Positions 38,424-53,300 of a stretch of DNA of 64,000 nucleotides are shown piece after piece. The notes beneath the pieces are model-generated. The model was not told the DNA's origin. It made no database searches and saw nothing but the letters and a program-made list of their open reading frames with translations. This stretch comes from Megachile rotundata. Lineage: Eukaryota > Arthropoda > Insecta > Hymenoptera > Megachilidae. Position 1 is the first letter of the stretch, and each line of letters starts with the position of its first letter. The stretch spans positions 124,001-188,000 of the forward strand of contig NW_027473501.1 of NCBI RefSeq assembly GCF_050947335.1. The letters are read 5' to 3'. The position numbers and the translations under genes were made by a program.

Positions 38424-41400
38424 TGAGTTAGATTTATAATAATAAGAGTAATAAGTATAGTAATTGTCGTTCTATCGATCATATAAGCACAATATGGCTA
38501 ATAATATGAGTTAGATTGATAATAATAAGAGTAATAAGTATAGTAATTGTCGTTCTATCGATCATATCTGCATAATATGGTTAATAATATGAGTTATATT
38601 GATAATAATAAGAGTAATAAGTATAGTAATTGTCGTTATATCGATCATATAACCATAATATGGCTAATAGCATGAGTTAGATTGATAATAATAAGAGTAA
38701 TAAGTATAGTAATTGTCGTTCTATCGATCATATAAGCATAATATGGCTAATAATATGAGTTAGATTGATAATAATAAGTGTAATAAGTATAGTAATTGTC
38801 GTTCGATCGATCATATCTGCATAATATGGTTAATAATATGAGTTAGATTGATAATAATAAGAGTAATGAGTATAGTAATTGTCGTACTATCGATCATATA
38901 AGCATAATATGCCTAATAATGTGAGTTAGATTGATAATAGTGTGTGTAATAAGTATAGTGAATGTCGTTCTATCGATCATATCAGCATAATACGGGTAAT
39001 AATATGAGTTGGATTGATAATAATAAGAGTAATGAGTATAGTAATTGTAGTTCTATCGGTCATATAAGCATAATGTGGCTAATAATATGAGATAGATTCA
39101 TAATAATAGGAGTAATAAGTATAGTAATTGTCGTTCTATCGATCACATAAGCATAATATGGCTAATAATATGAGTTAGATTTATAAGAATAAGAGTAATA
39201 AGTATAGTAATTGTCGTTCTATCTATCATATAAGCACAATATGGCTAATAATATGAGTTAGATTGATAATAATAAGAGTAATAAGTATAGTAATTGTCGT
39301 TCTATCGATCATATCTGCATAATATGGTTAATAATATGAGTTAGATTGATAATAATAAGAGTAATAAGTATAGTAATTGTCGTTATATCGATCATATAAC
39401 CATAATATGGCCAATAGCATGAGTTAGATTGATAATAATAAGAGTAATAAGTATAGTAATTGTCGTTCTATCGATCATATAAGCATAATATGGCTAATAA
39501 TATGAGTTAGATTGATAATAATAAGTGTAATAAGTATAGTAATTGTCGTTCTATCGATCATATCTGCATAATATGGTTAATAATATGAGTTAGATTGATA
39601 ATAGTGAGTGTAATAAGTATAGTGAATGTCGTTCTATCGATCATATCAGCATAATACGGGTAATAATATGAGTTGGATTGATAATAATAAGAGTAATGAG
39701 TATAGTAATTGTAGTTCTATCGATCATATAAGCATAATGTGGCTAATAATATGAGTTAGATTCATAATAAGAAGAGTAATAAGTATAGTAATTGTCGTTC
39801 TATCGATCATATAAGCATAATATGGCTAATAATATGAGTTAGATTTATAATAATAAGAGTAATAAGAATAGTAATTGTCGTTCTATCGATCATATAAGCA
39901 CAATATGGCTAATAATATGAGTTAGATTGATAATAATAAGAGTAATAAGTATAGTAATTGTCGTTCTATCGATCATATCTGCATAATATGGTTAATAATA
40001 TGAGTTATATTGATAATAATAAGAGTAATAAGTATAGTAATTGTCGTTATATCGATCATATAACCATAATATGGCTAATAGCATGAGTTAGATTGATAAT
40101 AATAAGAGTAATAAGTATAGTAATTGTCGTTCTATCGATCATATAAGCATAATATGGCTAATAATATGAGTTAGATTGATAATAATAAGTGTAATAAGTA
40201 TAGTAATTGTCGTTCGATCGATCATATCTGCATAATATGGTTAATAATATGAGTTAGATTGATAATAATAAGAGTAATGAGTATAGTAATTGTCGTACTA
40301 TCGATCATATAAGCATAATATGGCTAATAATGTGAGTTAGATTGATAATAATAAGAGTAATGAGTATAGTAATTGTAGTTCTATCGATCATATCTGCATA
40401 ATATGGTTAATAATATGAGTTAGAATGATAATAATAAGAGTAATAAGTATAGTAATTGTCGTTCTATCGATCATATCTGCATAATATGGTTAATAATATG
40501 AGTTAGATTGATAATAGTGAGTGTAATAAGTATAGTGAATGTCGTTCTATCGATCATATCAGCATAATACCGGTAATAATATGAGTTGGATTGATAATAA
40601 TAAGAGTAATGAGTATAGTAATTGTAGTTCTATCGATCATATAAGCATAATGTGGCTAATAATATGAGTTAGATTCATAATAAGAAGAGTAATAAGTATA
40701 GTAATTGTCGTTCTATCGATCATATAAGCATAATATGGCTAATAATATGAGTTAGATTTATAAGAATAAGAGTAATAAGTATAGTAATTGTCGTTCTATC
40801 GATCATATAAGCATAATATGGCTAATAATATGAGTTAGATTGATAATAATAAGTGTAATAAGTATAGTAATTGTCGTTCGATCGATCATATCTGCATAAT
40901 ATGGTTAATAATATGAGTTAGATTGATAATAATAAGAGTAATGAGTATAGTAATTGTCGTACTATCGATCATATAAGCATAATATGGCTAATAATGTGAG
41001 TTAGATTGATAATAGTGAGTGCAATAAATATAGTAATTGTCGTTCTATCGCTCATATAAGCACAATATGGCTAATAATATGAGTTAGATTGATAATAATA
41101 AGAGTAATAAGTATAGTAATTGTCGTACTATCGATCATATAAGCATAATATGGCTAATAATGTGAGTTAGATTGATAATAATAAGAGTAATAAGTATAGT
41201 AATTGCCGTTCTATCGATCATATCTGCACAATATGGTTAATAATATGAGTTAGATTGATAATAGTGAGTGTAATAAGTATAGTGAATGTCGTTCTATCGA
41301 TCAGATCAGCATAATATGGGTAATAATATGAGTTGGATTGATAATAATAAGAGTAATGAGTATAGTAATTGTAGTTCTATCGATCATATAAGCTTAATAT

Positions 41401-41640
41401 GGCTAATAATATGAGTAAGATTCATAGTAATAAGAGTAATAAGTATAGTAATTGTCGTTCTATCGATCAGTTAAGCATAATATGGCGAATAATATGAGTT
41501 GGGTTGATAAAAATAAGAATAATATGCATAGTAATTGTCGTTCTGTCGATCATATTAGCATAATATGGTTAATAATATGAGTTATATTGATAATAATAAG
41601 AGTAATAAGTACAGTAATTGTCGTTCTATCGATCATATAA
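38424..41640 (+). repeat. Satellite stretch, reshuffled middle-domain monomers
   Basis: These monomers are all of the middle-domain classes. Bases 38.17-39.57 kb follow 17.25-18.66 kb at +20,915 bp, sharing the rare GTGTGTGTAATAAG, CTATCGGTCATATAAGC and ATGGCCAATAGC changes. From about 40.3 kb the order resembles several earlier segments in short pieces. Private changes include ATACCGGTAAT near 40.57 kb. Bases 41.17-41.7 kb recur at 44.32-44.85 kb (+3,154 bp). Confidence 0.72.
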
Positions 41641-43510
41641 GCATAATAAGGCTAATAATATGAGTTAGTGTGATAATACTAAGAGTAGTGAGTATAGTAA
41701 TTCTCATTCTATCGATCATATAAGCATAATATGGCTAATAATATGAGTTAGATTGATAATAATAAGAGTAATAAGTATAGTAATTGTTGTTCTCTCGATC
41801 ATATAAGCATAATATGGCTAATAATATGAGTTAGAGTGATAATACTAAGAGTAGTGAGTATAGTAATTCTCATTCTATCGATCATATAAGCATAATATGG
41901 CTAATAATATGAGTTAGATTGATAATAATAACAGTAATAAGTATAGTTATTGTCGTTCTATCGATAATATAAGCATAGTATGGCTAATAATATGAGTTTG
42001 ATTGATAATACTAAGAGTAGTGAGTATAGTAATTGTCGTTCTATCGATCATATAAGCATAATATGGCTAATAATATGAGTTAGATTGATAATAATAACAG
42101 TAATAAGTATAGTAATTGTCGTTCTATCGATAATATAAGCATAATATGGCTAATAATATGAGTTTGATTGATAATACTAAGAGTAGTGAGTATAGTAATT
42201 GTCGTTCTATCGATCATATAAGCACAATATGGCTAATAATATTAGTTAGATTGATAATAATAAGAGTAATAAGTATAGTAATTGTCGTTCTATCGATTAC
42301 ATCTGCATAATATGGTTAATAATATGAGTTAGATTGATAATAATAAGAGTAATAAGTATAGTAATTGTCGTTATATCGATCATATAACCATAATATGGCT
42401 AATAGCATGAGTCAGATTGATAATAATCAGAGTAATGAGTATAGTAATTGTCGTTCTATCGATCATATCTGCATAATATGGTTAATAATATGAGTTAGAT
42501 TGATAAATGTGAGCGTAATAAATATAGTAATTGTCGTTCTATCGCTCATATAAGCACAATATGGCTAATAATATGAGTTAGATTGATAATAATAAGAGTA
42601 ATAAGTATAGTAATTGTCGTTCTATCGATCATATAAGCATAATATGGCTAATAATATGAGTTAGATTGATAATAATAACAGTAATAAGTATAGTAATTGT
42701 CGTTCTATCGATAATATAAGCATAATATGGCTAATAATATGAGTTAGATTGATAATACTAAGAGTAGTGAGTATAGTAATTGTCGTTCTATCGATCATAT
42801 AAGCATAATATGGCTAATAATATGAGTTAGATTGATAATAATAAGAGTAATGAGTATAGTAATTGTAGTTCTATCGATCATATCTGCATAATATGGTTAA
42901 TAATATGAGTTAGAATGATAATAATAAGAATAATAAGTATAGTAATTGTAGTTCTATCGATCATATCTGCATAATATGGTTAATAATATGAGTTAGATTG
43001 ATAATAGTGAGTGTAATAAGTATAGTGAATGTCGTTCTATCGATCATATCAGCATAATACGGGTAATAATATGAGTTGGATTGATAATAATAAGAGTAAT
43101 GAGTATAGTAATTGTAGTTCTATCGATCATATTAGCATAATCTGGCTAATAATATGAGTTAGATTCATAATAATAGGAGTAATAAGTATAGTAATTGTCG
43201 TTATATCGATCATATAACCATAATATGGCTAATAGCATGAGTTAGATTGATAATAATAAGAGTAATAAGTATAGTAATTGTCGTTCTATCGATCATATAA
43301 GCATAATATGGCTAATAATATGAGTTAGATTGATAATAATAAGTGTAGTAAGTATAGTAATTGTCGTTCTATCGATCATAATTGCATAATATGGTTAATA
43401 ATATGAGTTAGATTGATAATAATAAGAGTAATAAGTATAGTAATTGTCGTTATATCGATCATATAACCATAATATGGCTAATAGCATGAGTTAGATTGAT
43501 AAGAATAAGA
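41641..43510 (+). repeat. Right-domain segment, copy 1 (recurs at +72 monomers)
   Basis: About 22 monomers reappear at 47617-49486 (+5,976 bp) and, from the AGTTTGATTG unit on, at 57.27-58.8 kb. Shared rare markers are GTTGTTCTCTCG, ATATTAGTTAG, ATCGATTACATCTGC, GCATGAGTCAG and GATAAATGTGAG. The segment begins with the AATAAGGCTAAT / GTTAGTGTG junction. This is where the CTAAGAGTAGTGAG and TATCGATAATATAAG classes become dense. Confidence 0.84.
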
Positions 43511-43569
43511 GTAATAAGTATAGTAATTGTCGTTCTATCGATCATATCTGCATAATATGGTTAATAATA

Positions 43570-45644
43570 TGAGTTATATTGATAATAATAAGAGTAATAA
43601 GTATAGTAATTGTCGTTATATCGATCATATAACCATAATATGGCTAATAGCATGAGTTAGATTGATAAGAATAAGAGTAATGAGTATAGTAATTGTCGTT
43701 CTATCGATCATATCTGCATAATATGGCTAATAATATGAGTTAGATTGATAATAATAACAGTAATAAGTATAGTAATTGTCGTTCTATCGATAATATAAGC
43801 ATAATATGGCTAATAATATAAGTTTGATTGATAATACTAAGAGTAGTGAGTATAGTAATTGTCGTTCTATCGATCATATAAGCACAATATGGCTAATAAT
43901 ATGAGTTAGATTGATAATAATAAGAGTAATAAGTATAGTAATTGTCGTTCTATCGATCATATCTGCATAATATGGTTAATAATATGAGTTATATTGATAA
44001 TAATAAGAGTAATAAGTATAGTAATTGTCGTTATATCGATCATATAACCATAATATGGCTAATAGCATGAGTTAGATTGATAATAATAAGAGTAATAAGT
44101 ATAGTAATTGTCGTTCTATCGATCATATAAGCATAATATGGCTAATAATATGAGTTAGATTGATAATAATAAGTGTAATAAGTATAGTAATTGTCGTTCG
44201 ATCGATCATATCTGCATAATATGGTTAATAATATGAGTTAGATTGATAATAATAAGAGTAATGAGTATAGTAATTGTCGTACTATCGATCATATAAGCAT
44301 AATATGGCTAATAATGTGAGTTAGATTGATAATAATAAGAGTAATAAGTATAGTAATTGCCGTTCTATCGATCATATCTGCACAATATGGTTAATAATAT
44401 GAGTTAGATTGATAATAGTGAGTGTAATAAGTATAGTGAATGTCGTTCTATCGATCAGATCAGCATAATATGGGTAATAATATGAGTTGGATTGATAATA
44501 ATAAGAGTAATGTGTATAGTAATTGTAGTTCTATCGATCATATAAGCTTAATATGGCTAATAATATGAGTAAGATTCATAGTAATAAGAGTAATAAGTAT
44601 AGTAATTGTCGTTCTATCGATCAGTTAAGCATAATATGGCGAATAATATGAGTTGGGTTGATAAAAATAAGAATAATATGCATAGTAATTGTCGTTCTGT
44701 CGATCATATTAGCATAATATGGTTAATAATATGAGTTAGATTGATAATAATAAGAGTAATAAGTACAGTAATTGTCGTTCTATCGATCATATAAGCATAA
44801 TAAGGCTAATAATATGAGTTAGTGTGATAATACTAAGAGTAGTGAGTATAGTAATTCTCATTCTATCGATCATATAAGCATAATATGGCTAATAATATGA
44901 GTTGGATTGATAATAATAAGAGTAATGAGTATAGTAATTGTAGTTCTATCGATCATATTAGCATAATCTGGCTAATAATATGAGTTAGATTCATAATAAT
45001 AGGAGTAATAAGTATAGTAATTGTCGTTATATCGATCATATAACCATAATATGGCTAATAGCATGAGTTAGATTGATAATAATAAGAGTAATAAGTATAG
45101 TAATTGTCGTTCTATCGATCATATAAGCATAATATGGCTAATAATATGAGTTAGATTGATAATAATAAGTGTAGTAAGTATAGTAATTGTCGTTCTATCG
45201 ATCATAATTGCATAATATGGTTAATAATATGAGTTAGATTGATAATAATAAGAGTAATAAGTATAGTAATTGTCGTTATATCGATCATATAACCATAATA
45301 TGGCTAATAGCATGAGTTAGATTGATAAGAATAAGAGTAATGAGTATAGTAATTGTCGTTCTATCGATCATATCTGCATAATATGGCTAATAATATGAGT
45401 TAGATTGATAATAATAACAGTAATAAGTATAGTAATTGTCGTTCTATCGATAATATAAGCATAATATGGCTAATAATATAAGTTTGATTGATAATACTAA
45501 GAGTAGTGAGTATAGTAATTGTCGTTCTATCGATCATATAAGCACAATATGGCTAATAATATGAGTTAGATTGATAATAATTAGAGTAATAAGTATAGTA
45601 ATTGTCGTTCTATCGATCATATCTGCATAATATGGTTAATAATA
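43570..45644 (+). repeat. 25-monomer higher-order unit, copy 1 (2,075 bp)
   Basis: This unit starts with TGAGTTATATTG at 43570, and the same order restarts at 45645. Markers at +2,075 bp are ATTGATAAGAATAAG (43661 and 45736, 45321 and 47396), AATATGCATAG (44675 and 46750) and GATCAGTTAAGC. A private GTAATGTGTATAG in copy 1 near 44.51 kb reads GTAATGAGTATAG in copy 2. Confidence 0.88.
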
Positions 45645-47616
45645 TGAGTTATATTGATAATAATAAGAGTAATAAGTATAGTAATTGTCGTTATATCGAT
45701 CATATAACCATAATATGGCTAATAGCATGAGTTAGATTGATAAGAATAAGAGTAATGAGTATAGTAATTGTCGTTCTATCGATCATATCTGCATAATATG
45801 GCTAATAATATGAGTTAGATTGATAATAATAACAGTAATAAGTATAGTAATTGTCGTTCTATCGATAATATAAGCATAATATGGCTAATAATATAAGTTT
45901 GATTGATAATACTAAGAGTAGTGAGTATAGTAATTGTCGTTCTATCGATCATATAAGCACAATATGGCTAATAATATGAGTTAGATTGATAATAATAAGA
46001 GTAATAAGTATAGTAATTGTCGTTCTATCGATCATATCTGCATAATATGGTTAATAATATGAGTTATATTGATAATAATAAGAGTAATAAGTATAGTAAT
46101 TGTCGTTATATCGATCATATAACCATAATATGGCTAATAGCATGAGTTAGATTGATAATAATAAGAGTAATAAGTATAGTAATTGTCGTTCTATCGATCA
46201 TATAAGCATAATATGGCTAATAATATGAGTTAGATTGATAATAATAAGTGTAATAAGTATAGTAATTGTCGTTCGATCGATCATATCTGCATAATATGGT
46301 TAATAATATGAGTTAGATTGATAATAATAAGAGTAATGAGTATAGTAATTGTCGTACTATCGATCATATAAGCATAATATGGCTAATAATGTGAGTTAGA
46401 TTGATAATAATAAGAGTAATAAGTATAGTAATTGCCGTTCTATCGATCATATCTGCACAATATGGTTAATAATATGAGTTAGATTGATAATAGTGAGTGT
46501 AATAAGTATAGTGAATGTCGTTCTATCGATCAGATCAGCATAATATGGGTAATAATATGAGTTGGATTGATAATAATAAGAGTAATGAGTATAGTAATTG
46601 TAGTTCTATCGATCATATAAGCTTAATATGGCTAATAATATGAGTAAGATTCATAGTAATAAGAGTAATAAGTATAGTAATTGTCGTTCTATCGATCAGT
46701 TAAGCATAATATGGCGAATAATATGAGTTGGGTTGATAAAAATAAGAATAATATGCATAGTAATTGTCGTTCTGTCGATCATATTAGCATAATATGGTTA
46801 ATAATATGAGTTAGATTGATAATAATAAGAGTAATAAGTACAGTAATTGTCGTTCTATCGATCATATAAGCATAATAAGGCTAATAATATGAGTTAGTGT
46901 GATAATACTAAGAGTAGTGAGTATAGTAATTCTCATTCTATCGATCATATAAGCATAATATGGCTAATAATATGAGTTGGATTGATAATAATAAGAGTAA
47001 TGAGTATAGTAATTGTAGTTCTATCGATCATATTAGCATAATCTGGCTAATAATATGAGTTAGATTCATAATAATAGGAGTAATAAGTATAGTAATTGTC
47101 GTTATATCGATCATATAACCATAATATGGCTAATAGCATGAGTTAGATTGATAATAATAAGAGTAATAAGTATAGTAATTGTCGTTCTATCGATCATATA
47201 AGCATAATATGGCTAATAATATGAGTTAGATTGATAATAATAAGTGTAGTAAGTATAGTAATTGTCGTTCTATCGATCATAATTGCATAATATGGTTAAT
47301 AATATGAGTTAGATTGATAATAATAAGAGTAATAAGTATAGTAATTGTCGTTATATCGATCATATAACCATAATATGGCTAATAGCATGAGTTAGATTGA
47401 TAAGAATAAGAGTAATGAGTATAGTAATTGTCGTTCTATCGATCATATCTGCATAATATGGCTAATAATATGAGTTAGATTGATAATAATAACAGTAATA
47501 AGTATAGTAATTGTCGTTCTATCGATAATATAAGCATAATATGGCTAATAATATAAGTTTGATTGATAATACTAAGAGTAGTGAGTATAGTAATTGTCGT
47601 TCTATCGATCATATAA
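45645..47616 (+). repeat. 25-monomer higher-order unit, copy 2
   Basis: This is a tandem copy of 43570-45644 that is collinear until about 47616. There CATAATAAGGCT replaces the expected CACAATATGGCT and the array switches to a copy of 41641 onward. It is therefore almost a full 25 monomers, cut about one monomer short. Confidence 0.86.
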
Positions 47617-49486
47617 GCATAATAAGGCTAATAATATGAGTTAGTGTGATAATACTAAGAGTAGTGAGTATAGTAATTCTCATTCTATCGATCATATAAG
47701 CATAATATGGCTAATAATATGAGTTAGATTGATAATAATAAGAGTAATAAGTATAGTAATTGTTGTTCTCTCGATCATATAAGCATAATATGGCTAATAA
47801 TATGAGTTAGAGTGATAATACTAAGAGTAGTGAGTATAGTAATTCTCATTCTATCGATCATATAAGCATAATATGGCTAATAATATGAGTTAGATTGATA
47901 ATAATAACAGTAATAAGTATAGTAATTGTCGTTCTATCGATAATATAAGCATAGTATGCCTAATAATATGAGTTTGATTGATAATACTAAGAGTAGTGAG
48001 TATAGTAATTGTCGTTCTATCGATCATATAAGCATAATATGGCTAATAATATGAGTTAGATTGATAATAATAACAGTAATAAGTATAGTAATTGTCGTTC
48101 TATCGATAATATAAGCATAATATGGCTAATAATATGAGTTTGATTGATTATACTAAGAGTAGTGAGTATAGTAATTGTCGTTCTATCGATCATATAAGCA
48201 CAATATGGCTAATAATATTAGTTAGATTGATAATAATAAGAGTAATAAGTATAGTAATTGTCGTTCTATCGATTACATCTGCATAATATGGTTAATAATA
48301 TGAGTTAGATTGATAATAATAAGAGTAATAAGTATAGTAATTGTCGTTATATCGATCATATAACCATAATATGGCTAATAGCATGAGTCAGATTGATAAT
48401 AATAAGAGTAATGAGTATAGTAATTGTCGTTCTATCGATCATATCTGCATAATATGGTTAATAATATGAGTTAGATTGATAAATGTGAGTGTAATAAATA
48501 TAGTAATTGTCGTTCTATCGCTCATATAAGCACAATATGGCTAATAATATGAGTTAGATTGATAATAATAAGAGTAATAAGTATAGTAATTGTCGTTCTA
48601 TCGATCATATAAGCATAATATGGCTAATAATATGAGTTAGATTGATAATAATAACAGTAATAAGTATAGTAATTGTCGTTCTATCGATAATATAAGCATA
48701 ATATGGCTAATAATATGAGTTAGATTGATAATACTAAGAGTAGTGAGTATAGTAATTGTCGTTCTATCGATCATATAAGCATAATATGGCTAATAATATG
48801 AGTTAGATTGATAATAATAAGAGTAATGAGTATAGTAATTGTAGTTCTATCGATCATATCTGCATAATATGGTTAATAATATGAGTTAGAATGATAATAA
48901 TAAGAATAATAAGTATAGTAATTGAAGTTCTATCGATCATATCTGCATAATATGGTTAATAATATGAGTTAGATTGATAATAGTGAGTGTAATAAGTATA
49001 GTGAATGTCGTTCTATCGATCATATCAGCATAATACGGGTAATAATATGAGTTGGATTGATAATAATAAGAGTAATGAGTATAGTAATTGTAGTTCTATC
49101 GATCATATTAGCATAATCTGGCTAATAATATGAGTTAGATTCATAATAATAGGAGTAATAAGTATAGTAATTGTCGTTATATCGATCATATAACCATAAT
49201 ATGGCTAATAGCATGAGTTAGATTGATAATAATAAGAGTAATAAGTATAGTAATTGTCGTTCTATCGATCATATAAGCATAATATGGCTAATAATATGAG
49301 TTAGATTGATAATAATAAGTGTAGTAAGTATAGTAATTGTCGTTCTATCGATCATAATTGCATAATATGGTTAATAATATGAATTAGATTGATAATAATA
49401 AGAGTAATAAGTATAGTAATTGTCGTTATATCGATCATATAACCATAATATGGCTAATAGCATGAGTTAGATTGATAAGAATAAGA
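47617..49486 (+). repeat. Right-domain segment, copy 2
   Basis: This is a second copy of 41641-43510 at +5,976 bp with small differences: GTATGCCTAAT for GTATGGCTAAT near 47.95 kb, TTGAAGTTC for TTGTAGTTC near 48.92 kb, and GTGAGTG for GTGAGCG near 48.49 kb. The TTGAAGTTC change is shared with the 57-59 kb copy, so that copy derives from this one and not from 41641. Confidence 0.85.
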
Positions 49487-49877
49487 GTAATGAGTATAGT
49501 AATTCTCGTTCTATCGATCATATAAGCATAATATGGCTAATAATATGAGTTAGATTGATAATACTAAGAGTAGTGAGTATAGTAATTGTCGTTCTATCCA
49601 TCATATAAGCATAATATGGCTAATAATATGAGTTAGATTGATAATACTAAGGGTAGTGAGTATAGTAATTCTCGTTCTATCGATCATATAAGCATAATAT
49701 GGCTAATAATATGAGTTGGATTGATAATAATAAGAGTAATAAGTACAGTAATTGTCGTTCTATCTATCATATAAGCATAATATGGCTAATAATATGAGTT
49801 AGATTGATAATACTAAGAGTAGTGAGTATAGTAATTCTCATTCTATCGATCATATAAGCATAATATGGCTAATAATA

Positions 49878-50376
49878 TGAGTTAGATAGATAATAATAAG
49901 AGTAATGAGTATAGTAATTGTAGTTCTATCGATCATATCTGCATAATATGGTTAATAATATGAGTTAGATTCATAATAATAACAGTAATAAGTATAGTAA
50001 TTGTCGTTATATCGATCATATAACCATAATATGGCTAATAGCATGAGTTAGATTGATAATAATAAGAGTAATGAGTATAGTAATTGTCGTTCTATCGATC
50101 ATATCTGCATAATATGGTTAATAATATGAGTTAGATTGATAATAGTGAGTGTAATAAATATAGTAATTGTCGTTCTATCGCTCATATAAGCACAATATGG
50201 CTAATAATATCAGTTAGATTGATAATAATAAGAGTAATAAGTACAGTAATTGTCGTTCTATCGATCATATAAGCATAATATGGCTAATAATATGAGTTAG
50301 ATTGATAATACTAAGAGTAGTGGGTATAGTAATTCTCATTCTATCGAATCATATAAGCATAATATGGCTAATAATA
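49878..50376 (+). repeat. 6-monomer tandem duplication, copy 1 (499 bp)
   Basis: The six monomers begin with the TGAGTTAGATAGATAATAAT unit and end with the 84-bp unit. The same order follows at 50377. The ATCAGTTAG monomer is at 50211 and again at 50710, which is 499 bp later (6 x 83 + 1). Confidence 0.85.
50293..50376 (+). repeat. 84-bp monomer, 1-bp insertion
   Basis: This unit reads CTATCGAATCATATAAG with one extra A after CGA. It moves the register by +1. It belongs to the CTAAGAGTAGTG class (GTGGG in this copy) with CTCATTC. The same insertion is found only at 53614 and 59093. Confidence 0.92.
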
Positions 50377-53300
50377 TGAGTTAGATAGATAATAATAAGA
50401 GTAATGAGTATAGTAATTGTAGTTCTATCGATCATATCCGCATAATATGGTTAATAATATGAGTTAGATTCATAATAATAACAGTAATAAGTATAGTAAT
50501 TGTCGTTATATCGATCATATAACCATAATATGGCTAATAGCATGAGTTAGATTGATAATAATAAGAGTAATGAGTATAGTAATTGTCGTTCTATCGATCA
50601 TATCTGCATAATATGGTTAATAATATGAGTTAGATTGATAATAGTGAGTGTAATAAATATAGTAATTGTCGTTCTATCGCTCATATAAGCACAATATGGC
50701 TAATAATATCAGTTAGATTGATAATAATAAGAGTAATAAGTACAGTAATTGTCGTTCTATCGATCATATAAGCATAATATGGCTAATAATATGAGTTAGA
50801 TTGATAATACTAAGAGTAGTGAGTATAGTAATTCTCATTCTATCGATCATATAAGCATAATATGGCTAATAATATGAGTTAGATTGATAATAATAAGAGT
50901 AATGAGTATAGTTATTGTAGTTCTATCGATCATTTAAGCACAATATGGCTAATAATATGAGTTAGATTGATAATAATAAGAGTAATGAGTATAGTAATTG
51001 TAGTTCTATCGATCATATCTGCATAATATGGTTAATAATATGAGTTAGATTGATAATAATAAGAGTAATAAGTATAGTATTTGTCGTTCTATCGATCATA
51101 TAAGCATAATATGGCTAAGAATATGAGTTAGATTGATAATAATAAGAGTAATAAGTATAGTAATTGTGGTTCTATCGGTCATTTAAGCATAATATGGCTA
51201 ATAATATGAGTCAGATTGATAATAATAACAGTAATAAGTATAGTAATTGTCGTTCTATCGATAATATAAGCATAATATGGCTAATAATATGAGTTAGATT
51301 GATAATACTAAGAGTAGTGAGTATAGTAATTCTCGTTCTATCGATCATATAAGCATAATATGGCTAATAATATGAGTTAGATTGATAATAATAAGAGTAA
51401 TAAGTATAGTAATTGTCGTTCTATCGATCATATAAGCATAATATGGCTAATAATATGAGTTAGATTGATAATACTAAGAGTAGTGAGTATAGTAATTCTC
51501 ATTTTATCGATCATATAAGCATAATATGGCTAATAATATGAGTTAGATAGATAATAATAAGAGTAATGAGTATAGTAATTGTAGTTCTATCGATCATATC
51601 TGCATAATATGGTTAATAATATGGGTTAGATTCATAATAATAGCAGTAATAAGTATAGTAATTGTGGTTATATCGATCATATAACCATAATATGGCTAAT
51701 AGCATGAGTTAGATTGATAATAATAAGAGTAATGAGTATAGCAATTGTCGTTCTATCGATCATATCTGCATAATATGGTTAATAATATGAGTTAGATTGA
51801 TAATAGTGAGTGTAATAAATATAGTAATTGTCGTTCTATCGCTCATATAAGCACAATATGGCTAATAATATGAGTTAGATTGATAATAATAAGAGTAATA
51901 AGTATAGTAATTGTCGTTCAATCGATCATATAAGCATAATATGGCTAATAATATGAGTTAGATTGATAATAATAAGAGTAATGAGTATAGTAATTGTAGT
52001 TCTATCGATCATTTAAGCATAATATGGCTAATAATATGAGTTAGATTGATAATAATAAGAGTAATAAGTATAGTATTTGTCGTTCTATCGATCATATAAG
52101 CATAATATGGCTAAGAATATGAGTTAGATTTATAATAATAAGAGTAATAAGTATAGTAATTGTGGTTCTATCGGTCATTTAAGCATAATATGGCTAATAA
52201 TATGAGTCAGATTGATAATAATAACAGTAATAAGTATAGTAATTGTCGTTCTATCGATAATATAAGCATAATATGGCTAATAATATGAGTTAGATTGATA
52301 ATACTAAGAGTAGTGAGTATAGTAATTCTCGTTCTATCGATCATATAAGCATAATATGGCTAATAATATGAGTTAGATTGATAATACTAAGAGTAGTGAG
52401 TATAGTAATTGTCGTTCTATCGATCATATAAGCATAATATGGCTAATAATATGAGTTAGATTGATAACACTAAGGGTAGTGAGTATAGTAATTCTCGTTC
52501 TATCGATCATATAAGCATAATATGGCTAATAATATGAGTTGGATTGATAATAATAAGAGTAATAAGTACAGTAATTGTCGTTCTATCTATCATATAAGCA
52601 TAATATGGCTAATAATATGAGTTAGATTGATAATACTAAGAGTAGTGAGTATAGTAATTCTCATTCTATCGATCATATAAGCATAATATGGCTAATAATA
52701 TGAGTTAGATAGATAATAATAAGAGTAATGAGTATAGTAATTGTAGTTCTATCGATCATATCTGCATAATATGGTTAATAATATGAGTTAGATTCATAAT
52801 AATAACAGTAATAAGTATAGTAATTGTCGTTATATCGATCATATAACCATAATATGGCTAATAGCATGAGTTAGATTGATAATAATAAGAGTAATGAGTA
52901 TAGTAATTGTCGTTCTATCGATCATATCTGCATAATATGGTTAATAATATGAGTTAGATTGATAATAGTGAGTGTAATAAATATAGTAATTGTCGTTCTA
53001 TCGCTCATATAAGCATAATATGGCTAATAATATGAGTTGGATTGATAATAATAAGAGTAATAAGTACAGTAATTGTCGTTCTATCTATCATATAAGCATA
53101 ATATGGCTAATAATATGAGTTAGATTGATAATACTAAGAGTAGTGAGTATAGTAATTCTCATTCTATCGATCATATAAGCATAATATGGCTAATAATATG
53201 AGTTAGATAGATAATAATAAGAGTAATGAGTATAGTAATTGTAGTTCTATCGATCATATCTGCATAATATGGTTAATAATATGAGTTAGATTCATAATAA

